Part shown: positions 8,701-16,981 of the stretch, in pieces | How positions within the stretch are numbered: position 1 is the first letter of the stretch | Layout: each line of letters opens with the position of its first letter | Virus record (IMG/VR): IMGVR_UViG_3300046787_000377 | Location: 1-59,810 of that record | From: a virus | Strand: one strand, 5' to 3' | Length of the DNA: 59,810 nt | Program-made: the position numbers and the translations under genes | Notes under the pieces: generated by a model | Databases searched by the model: none | Told to the model about the DNA's origin: nothing | What the model saw: only the letters and a program-made list of their open reading frames with translations

Positions 8701-11524
8701 AGTTAAAAAATTCTCAACTGGTAAAGAACTAAGTGATTCTGATAAAAAAGCAGTGAAGGATGTTGCTATAAAAGTAGTAACAACCGCAGTTACTGCAGCT
8801 GCAATGGGTGGGTTAGCAGGTGGAACAATTGCTTTTGCAAAATTAGTGGCCATTGAGTTAGTACCTCACGTAGCAATTGAAACTTTAGCAGTAGGTGCTG
8901 GTAAAGCTGCATTATTTGCAGATACAAACGAAGATGAAAGAATGTTGATGGGATTTATGGAAAAGATTATTGATGGGATAGAATCAATGGAAATACCAGA
9001 TGATGTGATGGAAAAAATTGTGGATTCATATAATGAAAAAAAGAACGTATCGGAAATGAGTCATTCACAATTAAATCAAATTGAAAAATATGCAGAAAAA
9101 CAATTATCACCAGAAGATATTGAATTTACTAAACATTTTTTTGATAGAGTAAATGATACCCGTAATGGTAAAGAAATATCTGATGCAGAATTGACAGGAT
9201 TTTTTAAACGTTTATCTCGTCACAAAAAACAATTTAAAGAATTCTTAGACAAATATCAACAAATCGTTGTTAAAGATAAACGAAATGGTATAAACATTCC
9301 TTTTGTTAAACAAGCAAATCAAATTATTGCAAAAACTATAATGAGAAAAGATAATTTCCAAACATCAAATCCAACTTTAGCAGTTGAGATTGCAGTACAA
9401 ATAGATAAAATTCCCGGTGGATTAGCAAAAGGATTAACATTAAATGATATTGCTAAAAAACACAATGTGTCGATTGAAGATATAACTAACGAATTTAAAA
9501 AAGGTTATAAAGTAGAAAGAGAACATACAACTGATAGTGATGTTGCTAAAGAAATAGCAATGGACCATTTGTTTGAAGACCCTAAGTATTATGATAAATT
9601 AGCAAAAATTGAAGAGGCAGGTAGAGTTCCACAGAGTTTTAATTATGGAACTGGATGGGATTACCATACTGCGATTGGTACTAATCCAAATAAATATAAA
9701 GGTAAAGCAAATTTTCCAACTAAATATTCTGGCCAACCTGATTTAGAAGATAACTCTGATGATGTTAATGAATTAACTAAGGGAGAAGTTTTTGGTGGAA
9801 CTTTAAAAATTGGTGGTCAGCCAGTTAAAGTAGAAGTAGAATTGATGGGTTCTGATAATAAAAAGAAAGTATTCATAACAAAAGTACTTCATATTGATAG
9901 TAAATATCGTTCTAAACTACCTTCAAATGGAATATTAGAAATACCTGCTAGAATATTTAGAACTCCTGGTGGTGGGTGGTATAAAATCAAAACACCATCA
10001 GCGTTTGAATCGGTAAACGAATTAACTTACAAAGAAAAGCAAATTAAAACGGGAAATCCTGCTAATATATTTTATGCATTCTATAAAGGGAAATTTGATG
10101 TAGTTTATTGGGCTATGAATCCTAGTTCTTTATATGATATGTATTGGGATGAATTCAAAGTAAGAAGACCGGCAGGTTCTAAATTCAAATTAAATCCGGA
10201 GTTTATGATTGTTCCTAAAAAAGAATATGATAAACATCCAGAACATTATAGTAAATTAAAACCATATGTAGATAAGTTTTGGGATAAATTAAAAAATGAA
10301 TCGGTAAATGAATCACTTTTAATTGAAGGTGGTGCATATGGGCATATGAATCATCCATTTGATACTGAAATTAATTTAACATTTGGACAACTTAAAGATA
10401 TTGTAAATCGTGCATTAGAAGGTAACTTAGAATTGGCTAGAGAAAAAACTGATGGACAAGCATTGGCAATCAGTTGGGTAAACGGAAAATTAGTAGCAGC
10501 AAGAAATAAAGGTCATTTAGCTAATAGAGGTGCTAATGCATTAGATATTAGTGGAATTGCTACTAAGTTTGCTGGAAGAGGTGAGTTAGAAAAAGCATAT
10601 AATTTTGCAATGCAAGATTTGACAAAAGCTATTAAATCACTTTCGGATAAACAAAAAGAAAAGATTTTTAAAAATGGTGCATGTTTTATGAATATTGAGG
10701 TAATATATCCAACTTCAGTAAATGTGATTCCATATGGTCAACCTCTATTAGTATTTCACGGAACGATGGAATATGATGAAAGTGGTAACGCAATTGGTGA
10801 AGACCAACAATCCGGTAGAATATTGGGTGGTATGATTAAACAAATCGAACAAAATGTACAAGATAATTATACATTACAAGGACCACCGGTATTAAAATTA
10901 CCTAAATCACAAGACCTTTCATCTAAAAAACCAAAGTATCTTGCTAAGATTTCAAAATTACAAAAAGAATTTGGATTGGGTGATACTGCAGGTGTTGCAG
11001 AATACCACCAAGCATGGTGGGAAAACTTTGTAGATAAAAAATCACCATCTATTTTAGATAATACTACTAAAATTGGATTAGTTAAAAGATGGGCATTTGG
11101 TGAAAAGGGTTTCCGTATAGATAAGAATACAATTTCTGATGAGAAAACTCTTGCATGGGCAACTAAAATAGATAAAGAAGACCACAAAAAAATTACCAAA
11201 GAAAATCTTATGAAATTTGAAGATATATTCTTAGGTGTGGGTGCAGAAGTTTTATCATTCACAGCATCGGTATTAACTGTGAATCCAGATAAGGCTGTTA
11301 GGGATATGAAAAAACGTTTAGAACAAACAATTAAAGATGTCGAAGTAAGCGGTGACCCTAAGAAGATAGAAAAATTAAAATTAGAACTAAAAAGATTAAA
11401 TGCAATCGGTGGACCTGATAAGATAGTTCCAATTGAAGGGATTGTGTTTATTTATAATGGACAAACATTTAAATTAACTGGTGCGTTTGCATCATTAAAT
11501 CAACTTTTAGGAATTTTTTATTAA
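5771..11524 (+). CDS. Giant multidomain protein: NMNAT-like, ParB-like and ligase-like domains with internal protease-site-like linkers
   Basis: The protein has 1917 residues. The leader MNELSKYLAE ends in L-x-E, like T4 capsid-targeting sequences. Residues about 20-200 form a nucleotidyltransferase with GRFQPFHKGH (H34-x-G-H37) and SGTDVR (156-161), as in NMN adenylyltransferases. ESINE/ESVNE linkers occur at 204-208, 461-465, 1413-1417 and 1510-1514, with DVNE at 1331-1334. Other parts are a ParB-like domain with GNTRL near 869-873, an Ala/Gly-rich hydrophobic stretch near 994-1050, and a conserved-looking module with HFFDRVNDTRNG and KTIMRK. Residues 1515-1917 carry ligase/nucleotidyltransferase motifs: K1559-T-D-G, N-I-E1643, E1889-G-I-V-F and K1901-L-T-G. 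I infer a prohead-packaged polyprotein cut at the linkers. An ordinary cytosolic fusion protein is the alternative. Confidence 0.75.
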   Translation: MNELSKYLAEQILLTEEELKNFVVIYAGRFQPFHKGHFATYQGLVKKFGKDRVFIGTSNKTDNQKSPFNFKEKKTIMTKMFGIPSNKIVEVKNPYAPTEILKNFDENTTGFITVVGEKDEQRLGGKYFEKYKGKIEFGYKDKGYVYASPAQPNAVSGTDVRNWLSKGTDDEKRKNFLKAYPKFDETIYKFITLKLAKLGEGLHESINEAKWEEDTYRKCMLGKLPLSLNIVKKLVDPIRTTSLHSTDVENLSNVAGLQGTKKSISTFTKTTKWGKLVQGKGMHTKGGVIVALSGVVLAQSIMDLWTEPDKQGRRWVEPGTVIDGLGRERDVVFNFAPELKPYKEKWREHSFDGTITNAEKAEFIKKYYDAAEKYMLSKKKEFQDKYLNSNKLYYDSDWNEVVLTDIKIEKILAVPSNWSDDEVENEKTLKQLKQKYKNVEVADKESEIQNFIKRNGGSIVESVNEEITLDVNIGDTVLMGKFKNKKVVVKSIGKDEHGMPTINGKKVATFRIIPKQNIFKEVASISNAGADSQPDGGYIPKGKKRKLGADDGANSSDEWFVRGGYTQTDFPKADAIFDKEDENQFTFKIKSKNNARSDFDATTYPYAPTDIDVTKPVEKIKVKKPKNKKLDIVKELVDEYSELLDLLEASSEDEKYTHIGYGKYKEKGKEKDQNSPTFTKDDSGKYIQSKTDTKPTQDKPTGQAIQGADMFKHDKSVKQEPTKSKTDWTSGKDGWEIIDDERSKVKNIRPYTDEELQGETGEYFDNDVTKNVAPTAFKDESDMIQKIKDATPTYLSSEQLQNMNNSDVGDILSASEDGGKDSMMKLGQERAMDYGKDWNRLIKGIQTGNDVPPPIALKDKNGELHLVAGNTRLMSFTANGKNLPVKVIDYDGEFNYDDKGDSQSTEPKRSISKNIQRKISGWAEKEKEFFTKSQDKPNSETRRTIGEALRDKAKGAGKAIAHGFKHEAHLFKEAANAVKKFSTGKELSDSDKKAVKDVAIKVVTTAVTAAAMGGLAGGTIAFAKLVAIELVPHVAIETLAVGAGKAALFADTNEDERMLMGFMEKIIDGIESMEIPDDVMEKIVDSYNEKKNVSEMSHSQLNQIEKYAEKQLSPEDIEFTKHFFDRVNDTRNGKEISDAELTGFFKRLSRHKKQFKEFLDKYQQIVVKDKRNGINIPFVKQANQIIAKTIMRKDNFQTSNPTLAVEIAVQIDKIPGGLAKGLTLNDIAKKHNVSIEDITNEFKKGYKVEREHTTDSDVAKEIAMDHLFEDPKYYDKLAKIEEAGRVPQSFNYGTGWDYHTAIGTNPNKYKGKANFPTKYSGQPDLEDNSDDVNELTKGEVFGGTLKIGGQPVKVEVELMGSDNKKKVFITKVLHIDSKYRSKLPSNGILEIPARIFRTPGGGWYKIKTPSAFESVNELTYKEKQIKTGNPANIFYAFYKGKFDVVYWAMNPSSLYDMYWDEFKVRRPAGSKFKLNPEFMIVPKKEYDKHPEHYSKLKPYVDKFWDKLKNESVNESLLIEGGAYGHMNHPFDTEINLTFGQLKDIVNRALEGNLELAREKTDGQALAISWVNGKLVAARNKGHLANRGANALDISGIATKFAGRGELEKAYNFAMQDLTKAIKSLSDKQKEKIFKNGACFMNIEVIYPTSVNVIPYGQPLLVFHGTMEYDESGNAIGEDQQSGRILGGMIKQIEQNVQDNYTLQGPPVLKLPKSQDLSSKKPKYLAKISKLQKEFGLGDTAGVAEYHQAWWENFVDKKSPSILDNTTKIGLVKRWAFGEKGFRIDKNTISDEKTLAWATKIDKEDHKKITKENLMKFEDIFLGVGAEVLSFTASVLTVNPDKAVRDMKKRLEQTIKDVEVSGDPKKIEKLKLELKRLNAIGGPDKIVPIEGIVFIYNGQTFKLTGAFASLNQLLGIFY

Positions 11525-11530
11525 AAATAT

Positions 11531-11594
11531 CTCTTTCGCCATATTTATCTATATAAAAATAAAAACCTAATATATAATAATAATGGCGAAAGAG
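11531..11594 (+). promoter_or_regulatory. Start-codon-masking inverted repeat enclosing a late-promoter-like element
   Basis: CTCTTTCGCCAT at 11531-11542 is the perfect reverse complement of ATGGCGAAAGAG at 11583-11594, whose first three bases are the start codon of the next gene. ATATTTATCT at 11541-11550 lies at the base of the loop. A transcript reading through from upstream would fold and hide the start. A transcript starting at the internal element would lack the left arm. T4 uses this arrangement for gene e (lysozyme) and soc. Confidence 0.6.
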
Positions 11595-12242
11595 TTTAAA
11601 AAGAAATATATGCATCCAACTCGTAGAAAGTTGGTTGATATGGTGTTACATGGACAAGAATATGAAACTAACACCCAAATAGGTTGGAATGCTGAAAAAA
11701 TAGAACGTAAAGTTGGTGATGTTTGGGAAGATGAACATCATAGATACGAAAAGAAAGAAGGGTTTACTTTAAAAACTTCTAAAAACTCTGAAGCATTCGA
11801 AGAACTTCGCAAATGGAAAGATGAACAATCTCGTTGTAAAGGTTCGGATTGTACCACAATCAAATTTACCCCTACACATAAAAAATTAATTCAAAAGACT
11901 GGATATTGTGCTAATTGTTTAGCAAAAATCGAAAGTGAAATCCGTGCATTAGGATTTTGGGAACAATACGAAGATTATAAAATATATACTCGTATGTTAA
12001 TTGAGGGTAAAATTAAATTAGAAGAACTTCAACAGGCTTATAGTGATGTGAAACCTTATTACGAATATGTAAATGAGGATGGTAGTACTGAAAAATGGGA
12101 ATTACCACAACCAGTAGAAGAAGTAAAAGCTGAACTAATGGAAATGATTGAGTTTGGTAAAACTGAATTACAAGCAGTAGAGAAATTTAGAAATAAAGCT
12201 TTCGAAATTTTAAAAGAAAACAAATTAGAACACTATTTGTAG
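11583..12242 (+). CDS. Zinc-ribbon-like protein in the small-terminase position
   Basis: The 219-residue protein lies immediately upstream of the large terminase, with a one-base gap. It has a central four-cysteine cluster, C85-x4-C90 and C109-x2-C112, that could bind zinc. The rest is highly charged and mostly helical. Gene order would fit a small terminase subunit or DNA-recognition partner, but I see no similarity to T4 gp16, so that role is positional inference only. Its start codon is in the 3' arm of the inverted repeat at 11531-11594, suggesting translation is restricted to late transcripts. It stops with TAG, so the standard code applies. Confidence 0.65.
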   Translation: MAKEFKKKYMHPTRRKLVDMVLHGQEYETNTQIGWNAEKIERKVGDVWEDEHHRYEKKEGFTLKTSKNSEAFEELRKWKDEQSRCKGSDCTTIKFTPTHKKLIQKTGYCANCLAKIESEIRALGFWEQYEDYKIYTRMLIEGKIKLEELQQAYSDVKPYYEYVNEDGSTEKWELPQPVEEVKAELMEMIEFGKTELQAVEKFRNKAFEILKENKLEHYL

Positions 12243-12243
12243 T

Positions 12244-13830
12244 ATGGCAGGTGCTTCATTAAAAGATATAATTAAAATTGAGTATCAGAAATGTGCTGGT
12301 GACCCGATATATTTCATGCGTAAGTATTGTATGATTCAACATCCGGTACGAGGTAAAATTCCATTTCATTTATATCCATTTCAGGAAGATACTCTAACCG
12401 ATTTCAAAAATAATCGTTATAACATCGTATTAAAATCACGTCAGACAGGTATATCTACCTTAGTTGCGGGATTCTCTCTTTGGAAGATGTTATTTAATCA
12501 AGATTTTAACGTATTGGTAATTGCAACTAAACAAGAAGTTGCTAAAAACCTTATCACAAAGATTAGGGTAATGAATCAATACCTTCCAAGTTGGTTAAAA
12601 CAAACCACAGTTGAAGATAATAAACTTTCCCTACGTTACTCAAATGGTTCACAGGCAAAAGCAACTTCTGCAGCAGGAGATGCTGGTCGTTCTGAAGCCC
12701 TATCGCTATTAGTATTTGACGAGGCAGCCTTTATTGATAGTATTGAGGAGATTTGGATATCTGCCCAATCTACATTATCAACGGGTGGTAACGCAATTAT
12801 CCTTTCTACACCAAATGGTGTGGGTAATTTCTTTCATAGAACGTGGGTAGGTGCAGAAGAGGGTAGAAACGGATTCAATACTATTCGTTTACACTGGTCA
12901 GTACACCCTGAGCGTGCTCAACCGTGGAGAGATGAACAAGAAAGGTTATTAGGACCAAAAGGTGCAGCACAAGAATGTGATTGTGATTTCGTAAGTTCCG
13001 GTGATACGGTCATTGACCCTGCATTATTACAATTTTATAGAGAAACATATTGTCAAGAACCTTTAGAGAAGACTGGATTCGATGGAAACCTTTGGAAATG
13101 GGAATATCCTGATTATAATCAATCATATATGGTTGTTGCCGACGTTGCTCGTGGAGATGGTGGGGATTATTCCACTGCACAGGTATTTGATGTAGTAAAT
13201 TCGACACAAGTTGCAGAGTATAAGGGGAAATTGGATACAAAAGATTTTGGAAACTTCTTAGTTTCACTATCAACCGATTACAACAATGCATTATTAGTTG
13301 TGGAGAACGCAAATATTGGTTGGGCCGTTATTCAACAAGTAATTGATAGGAGTTATGGAAACTTATTTTATATGAGTAAGGATTTAAAATATGTAGATGT
13401 TGCCCATCAGATGACAAATAAGTTTAGAGCAGAAGAACGAGGTATGGTTGCTGGGTTCTCTACCACCTCTAAAACCCGTCCATTAATTATTTCTAAGTTA
13501 GATGATTACCTAAGAGAAAAATCCTTTACAATCCGTTCTACAAGGTTAATTGATGAACTATTTACATTTATTTGGAATGGTAATCGAGCAGAAGCAATGA
13601 AAGGTTACAATGATGACTTAGTTATGGCCCTTTCGATTGGATTATGGGTTAGGGATACTGCATTAAGATTAAGACAAGAAGGTATAGATTTAACTAAACA
13701 AGCATTAGGTGGTATAAATCAAAGTATAACACAAGTTGATGGGTTCGGTGGTAATAGTTCTTTTGATGAAAACCCTTGGCAAATGAGAGTTGGTAATCAA
13801 ACCGAAGATTTGTCGTGGTTACTAAAATAA
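12244..13830 (+). CDS. terL: Terminase large subunit
   Basis: This is the 528-residue packaging motor. The ATPase domain has a Walker A-type loop K64-S-R-Q-T-G-I-S-T72, Walker B LLVFDE at about 154-159 and the coupling motif ILSTPNG. The C-terminal nuclease domain shows VVADVARGDGGDYS with the first metal-binding aspartate, LLVVENANIG, and GYNDDLVMALS supplying the last acidic pair. Length and motif order match T4 gp17-type terminases. It cuts concatemeric DNA and pumps it through the portal encoded at 14312. It is followed by a late-promoter-like element. Confidence 0.97.
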   Translation: MAGASLKDIIKIEYQKCAGDPIYFMRKYCMIQHPVRGKIPFHLYPFQEDTLTDFKNNRYNIVLKSRQTGISTLVAGFSLWKMLFNQDFNVLVIATKQEVAKNLITKIRVMNQYLPSWLKQTTVEDNKLSLRYSNGSQAKATSAAGDAGRSEALSLLVFDEAAFIDSIEEIWISAQSTLSTGGNAIILSTPNGVGNFFHRTWVGAEEGRNGFNTIRLHWSVHPERAQPWRDEQERLLGPKGAAQECDCDFVSSGDTVIDPALLQFYRETYCQEPLEKTGFDGNLWKWEYPDYNQSYMVVADVARGDGGDYSTAQVFDVVNSTQVAEYKGKLDTKDFGNFLVSLSTDYNNALLVVENANIGWAVIQQVIDRSYGNLFYMSKDLKYVDVAHQMTNKFRAEERGMVAGFSTTSKTRPLIISKLDDYLREKSFTIRSTRLIDELFTFIWNGNRAEAMKGYNDDLVMALSIGLWVRDTALRLRQEGIDLTKQALGGINQSITQVDGFGGNSSFDENPWQMRVGNQTEDLSWLLK

Positions 13831-13848
13831 TTAAATAAAAAAATGTAT

Positions 13849-13858
13849 ATATTTATAG
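13849..13858 (+). promoter_or_regulatory. Late-promoter-like element
   Basis: ATATTTATAG lies 19 nt before the ATG at 13878, with a strong AGGAGA ribosome binding site between them. It matches the recurrent element. Confidence 0.5.
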
Positions 13859-13877
13859 TGTATAGGAGAAACATACC

Positions 13878-14300
13878 ATGATAAAGTTAAAAAACATTTA
13901 TAAGGAAGAAGTAGAGGATTACCCATTCGACCAACCAGAACATAGTATTTACGATTATGATGAATTGGATGTTGAAGATGAAGATGAGGAAGATTTTTTA
14001 AATTTTCTTAAATCATACACAACTGAATTAAAAGAAGCAAATTGTAATTGTGTGTTCGAAGCAGAATATCAAGGAAGAGATGTGAAGTTGGGTAAACCAA
14101 TGCAAGGTGATGTTAAGAAATTTAAAGTTTATGTTAAAAACCCAAAGACCGGAAAAGTAGTTAAAGTAAACTTTGGTCAACCGGGAATGAACATTAAGAA
14201 AAATAACCCCGAAAGAAGAAAATCTTTTAGAGCAAGACATAATTGTGACCAACCAGGTCCAAGAACAAAAGCACGTTACTGGTCTTGCAGAAAATGGTAA
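13878..14300 (+). CDS. Small prohead-associated protein with capsid-targeting-like leader
   Basis: The 140-residue protein starts MIKLKNIYKEE, a leader resembling those at 19536 and 20784. An acidic stretch of Asp/Glu follows (about 26-42), and then a conserved-looking basic C-terminal domain: YQGRDVKLGKPMQGD, KVYVKNPKTGKVVKVNFG, RRKSFRARHNC and a final ARYWSCRKW. The C-terminal domain resembles small proteins I recall near head genes of marine T4-like phages. Five cysteines are present, including C-x-C near the middle. The position between terminase and portal and the leader suggest packaging in the prohead; function is unknown. Confidence 0.75.
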   Translation: MIKLKNIYKEEVEDYPFDQPEHSIYDYDELDVEDEDEEDFLNFLKSYTTELKEANCNCVFEAEYQGRDVKLGKPMQGDVKKFKVYVKNPKTGKVVKVNFGQPGMNIKKNNPERRKSFRARHNCDQPGPRTKARYWSCRKW

Positions 14301-14311
14301 AATAATAAAAT

Positions 14312-16042
14312 ATGGCAGATACTTCATTTTTTGGTAGGTTAAGAAAACTCTTTTCCCAAAAGGCTATCGTTACAGTTACGCCCGATGGTAAGAGAAAAGT
14401 TTTTGACTTCGATGAAAGACAAGAAACAAACCTATCATCATTAAGAGATAGATACACAAAGATTCAAAAATCTTTCTATGAACAAGCAGGTGGTGCACAA
14501 TCAATGGCATACCAACAAGTTCGTAGAGAAGTTTTTAGAGATTACGATGCTATGGACCAAGACCCGATTATTGCATCGGCTTTGGATATCTATGCAGATG
14601 AATCTACTTTGAAGAACGAATTTGGTGATATGTTAATCATCCGTTCTGATAATCCACGTGTTCAAGAATTATTAGAGAACTTATATTACGATATTTTAAA
14701 TATTGAATTTAGTTTATGGCCGTGGGTTCGTAATATGTGTAAGTATGGTGATTTTTTCTTAGGATTGGAAATCGCAGATGGTAAGGGTATCGTAAACGTA
14801 ACCCCATATTCACAATACAACACCGAAAGAATCGAAGGACACGACCCTACAAACCCACATATGGTAAAATTCAGAGTAATGGATGATGCTATTGGTAAAG
14901 TAGATTACGATAACTTTGAAATGGCTCACTTCCGTTTACTGTCAGATACTAACTGGTTACCATATGGTAAATCTATGGTAGAAAATGGTAGAAGATTGTG
15001 GAAACAATTATCTCTAATGGAAGATGCGATGTTAATCCATCGTATTATGAGAGCACCTGAAAAAAGAGTGTTTAAAATTGATATAGGTAATATCAATCCA
15101 ACTGAAGTTGATAATTACATGCAACGTATTATTAGCAAAATGAAAAAAGTTCCTTTTGTTAATAAAGAAACCGGTGATTATAACTTAAAATATAATATGC
15201 AAAACTTAACGGAAGATTTTTATCTACCGGTAAGAGGAGGTGACAGTGGAACTAACATTGAAAATCTAAGTGGTTTAGAATACACTGCAACCGAAGATAT
15301 TGAATACTTAAAAGGTAAATTATTTGCTGCATTAAAAATTCCAAAAGCATATTTGGGATATGAAGAAAATGTAAATGGTAAAGCAACCCTTGCAGCAGAA
15401 GATGTTCGTTTCGCACGAACCATCGAAAGAATCCAAAAAATGGTTACATCTGAATTATCAAGAATTGGTGTTATACACTTATTCGGTAATGGTATACAAG
15501 ATGCAGAAATGACTAATTTCGAAATTAGTTTAGTAAATCCATCTACAATCTACGAACAAGAAAAAGTAAACCTATGGTCTGAAAAGATTCGTTTGGCAAC
15601 TGATATGCAATCTTTAAAAATGCTATCTAAGGATTGGATATATGATAATATTTTCAAAATGTCTGAATCTGAACAAACTGAACAACGTGGTAAGATTGTA
15701 GAAGATATTAAAGATACATTCCGTTACAATTCAATTGAAAATGAAGGTAATGACCCTGCTAACCCACCAAAACAAACTGATGTTGAGGAAAGTTTAGAAA
15801 ACTTAAAGAGTGAACTTAAAGCAAATGTGGGAAGACCTCGTGAAGGTAACACCTATGGTAAAGATAAACATCCATATGGTAGAGACCCATTAGGTGATAA
15901 TGAGAGAACTGCAAAACGTAGTAGAACTTCAGAACACAAAGCCAAAAGTTTTATCAATGGTATTGCATCAAAACGTAAGTTTTTACATGAAATGAAAGAT
16001 ATGTTAGATGAAACTAACATTATCGATGATACGGAAAATTAA
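14312..16042 (+). CDS. gp20: Portal vertex protein
   Basis: The 576-residue protein matches T4 gp20-type portals: an N-terminal region ending QSMAYQQVRREVFRDYDAMD, then DQDPIIASALDIYADEST, a central YLPVRGGDSGTNIENLSG and the stem/crown region with LKIPKAYLGYEENVNGKATLA. These motifs are characteristic of myoviral portals. It forms the dodecameric ring at one vertex and docks with the terminase and the neck proteins at 28240 and 29396. The C-terminus contains a charged low-complexity stretch (RPREGNTYGKDKHPYGRDP). Confidence 0.95.
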   Translation: MADTSFFGRLRKLFSQKAIVTVTPDGKRKVFDFDERQETNLSSLRDRYTKIQKSFYEQAGGAQSMAYQQVRREVFRDYDAMDQDPIIASALDIYADESTLKNEFGDMLIIRSDNPRVQELLENLYYDILNIEFSLWPWVRNMCKYGDFFLGLEIADGKGIVNVTPYSQYNTERIEGHDPTNPHMVKFRVMDDAIGKVDYDNFEMAHFRLLSDTNWLPYGKSMVENGRRLWKQLSLMEDAMLIHRIMRAPEKRVFKIDIGNINPTEVDNYMQRIISKMKKVPFVNKETGDYNLKYNMQNLTEDFYLPVRGGDSGTNIENLSGLEYTATEDIEYLKGKLFAALKIPKAYLGYEENVNGKATLAAEDVRFARTIERIQKMVTSELSRIGVIHLFGNGIQDAEMTNFEISLVNPSTIYEQEKVNLWSEKIRLATDMQSLKMLSKDWIYDNIFKMSESEQTEQRGKIVEDIKDTFRYNSIENEGNDPANPPKQTDVEESLENLKSELKANVGRPREGNTYGKDKHPYGRDPLGDNERTAKRSRTSEHKAKSFINGIASKRKFLHEMKDMLDETNIIDDTEN

Positions 16043-16060
16043 TTTAACTTATAATTTTTA

Positions 16061-16070
16061 ATATTTATAT
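16061..16070 (+). promoter_or_regulatory. Late-promoter-like element
   Basis: ATATTTATAT lies 38 nt upstream of the ATG at 16109 in a short A+T-rich gap after the portal gene. AAGGA precedes the start. Confidence 0.45.
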
Positions 16071-16108
16071 AGAGAAATTTTGAGTCTATCAAAATAAGGA
16101 TTAAAAAA

Positions 16109-16981
16109 ATGAAAAAAATAAAACATTCGAAATTCAAAAATACAGGGTTCTTATTTGAATTATTAACACGTCAAATAACGTTGGAAATATTAAACAACGC
16201 ACCTGAAGAAAAAGCCAAAAGAATAGTACAAGAATTCTTTGGTGGAAAAACTGAATTGGCTAAGGAATTACGCTTATTTAATTTGTTAATAAACGAAAAG
16301 TATAATTCAGAGAGTAAAGCAGAAAAGTATATTGATGCTATTATCGAAACTCGTACAAAATTAGATGAAAATAAACTTGCAAGAGAAAAATATAATCTTG
16401 TAAAGTCAATTAAAGAAAATTTCGAATTAGATTCATTCTTATCATCTCCAGTATCTAACTATAAAGTATTGGCATCAGTTCATAAGATATTTGAAGCAAA
16501 GATACAAGATGTAACTAATGTTAAAGATGTATTTGATGCTAAATTGACATTAATCGAACATATATCTACAACAACTCCATCTTTAAAACAAAAAGAAGAT
16601 AAGTTGATGGAAGATTATAGAAAACAAGAGAAAGATTTAAGATTACTTACATATAAAATTCTTGTTGAAACATTTAATAAGAAATATACCAACTTAAATG
16701 ATGACCAAAAGGATATTTTAAGAGAGTATATTAACAATGTAAACAACACTTCTAAATTTGGTGAATATTATGATTCTAAATTGAAGGTTGTTGTAACTGA
16801 ATTACACAAACTTTATTCCGAAGTTAATGATAAAATCACAAAGATTAAGTTGAAAGAAACTATTAATGTTATGAAACAACAGAAAATTGGTAAAAAAGTT
16901 ACCGATGAACAAGTTTCTGCATTGATGATGTCATATGAATTAATAAAGGAAATAAAAAATGTTAAAGAAAGAAAATCTTAA
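16109..16981 (+). CDS. Putative prohead core protein
   Basis: The 290-residue protein is highly charged and almost entirely helical, with a distinctive N-terminus (HSKFKNTGFLFELLTRQIT) that I recall in related marine myoviruses. It lies in the interval between portal and prohead protease where T4 has core genes 67 and 68. No enzymatic motif is seen. Its last codons overlap the next gene by 23 nt. A core/scaffold component or internal protein is likely by position; direct homology to gp67 or gp68 is not claimed. Confidence 0.7.
   Translation: MKKIKHSKFKNTGFLFELLTRQITLEILNNAPEEKAKRIVQEFFGGKTELAKELRLFNLLINEKYNSESKAEKYIDAIIETRTKLDENKLAREKYNLVKSIKENFELDSFLSSPVSNYKVLASVHKIFEAKIQDVTNVKDVFDAKLTLIEHISTTTPSLKQKEDKLMEDYRKQEKDLRLLTYKILVETFNKKYTNLNDDQKDILREYINNVNNTSKFGEYYDSKLKVVVTELHKLYSEVNDKITKIKLKETINVMKQQKIGKKVTDEQVSALMMSYELIKEIKNVKERKS

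Noticed and set aside
10867-11262. Long minus-strand open frames, for example 131 codons here and others up to 221 codons (50895-51560, 48075-48587, 56624-57136)
   Set aside because: They are antisense to well-supported genes, have no ribosome sites or plausible domains, and arise from the A+T-rich codon pattern of the forward genes.
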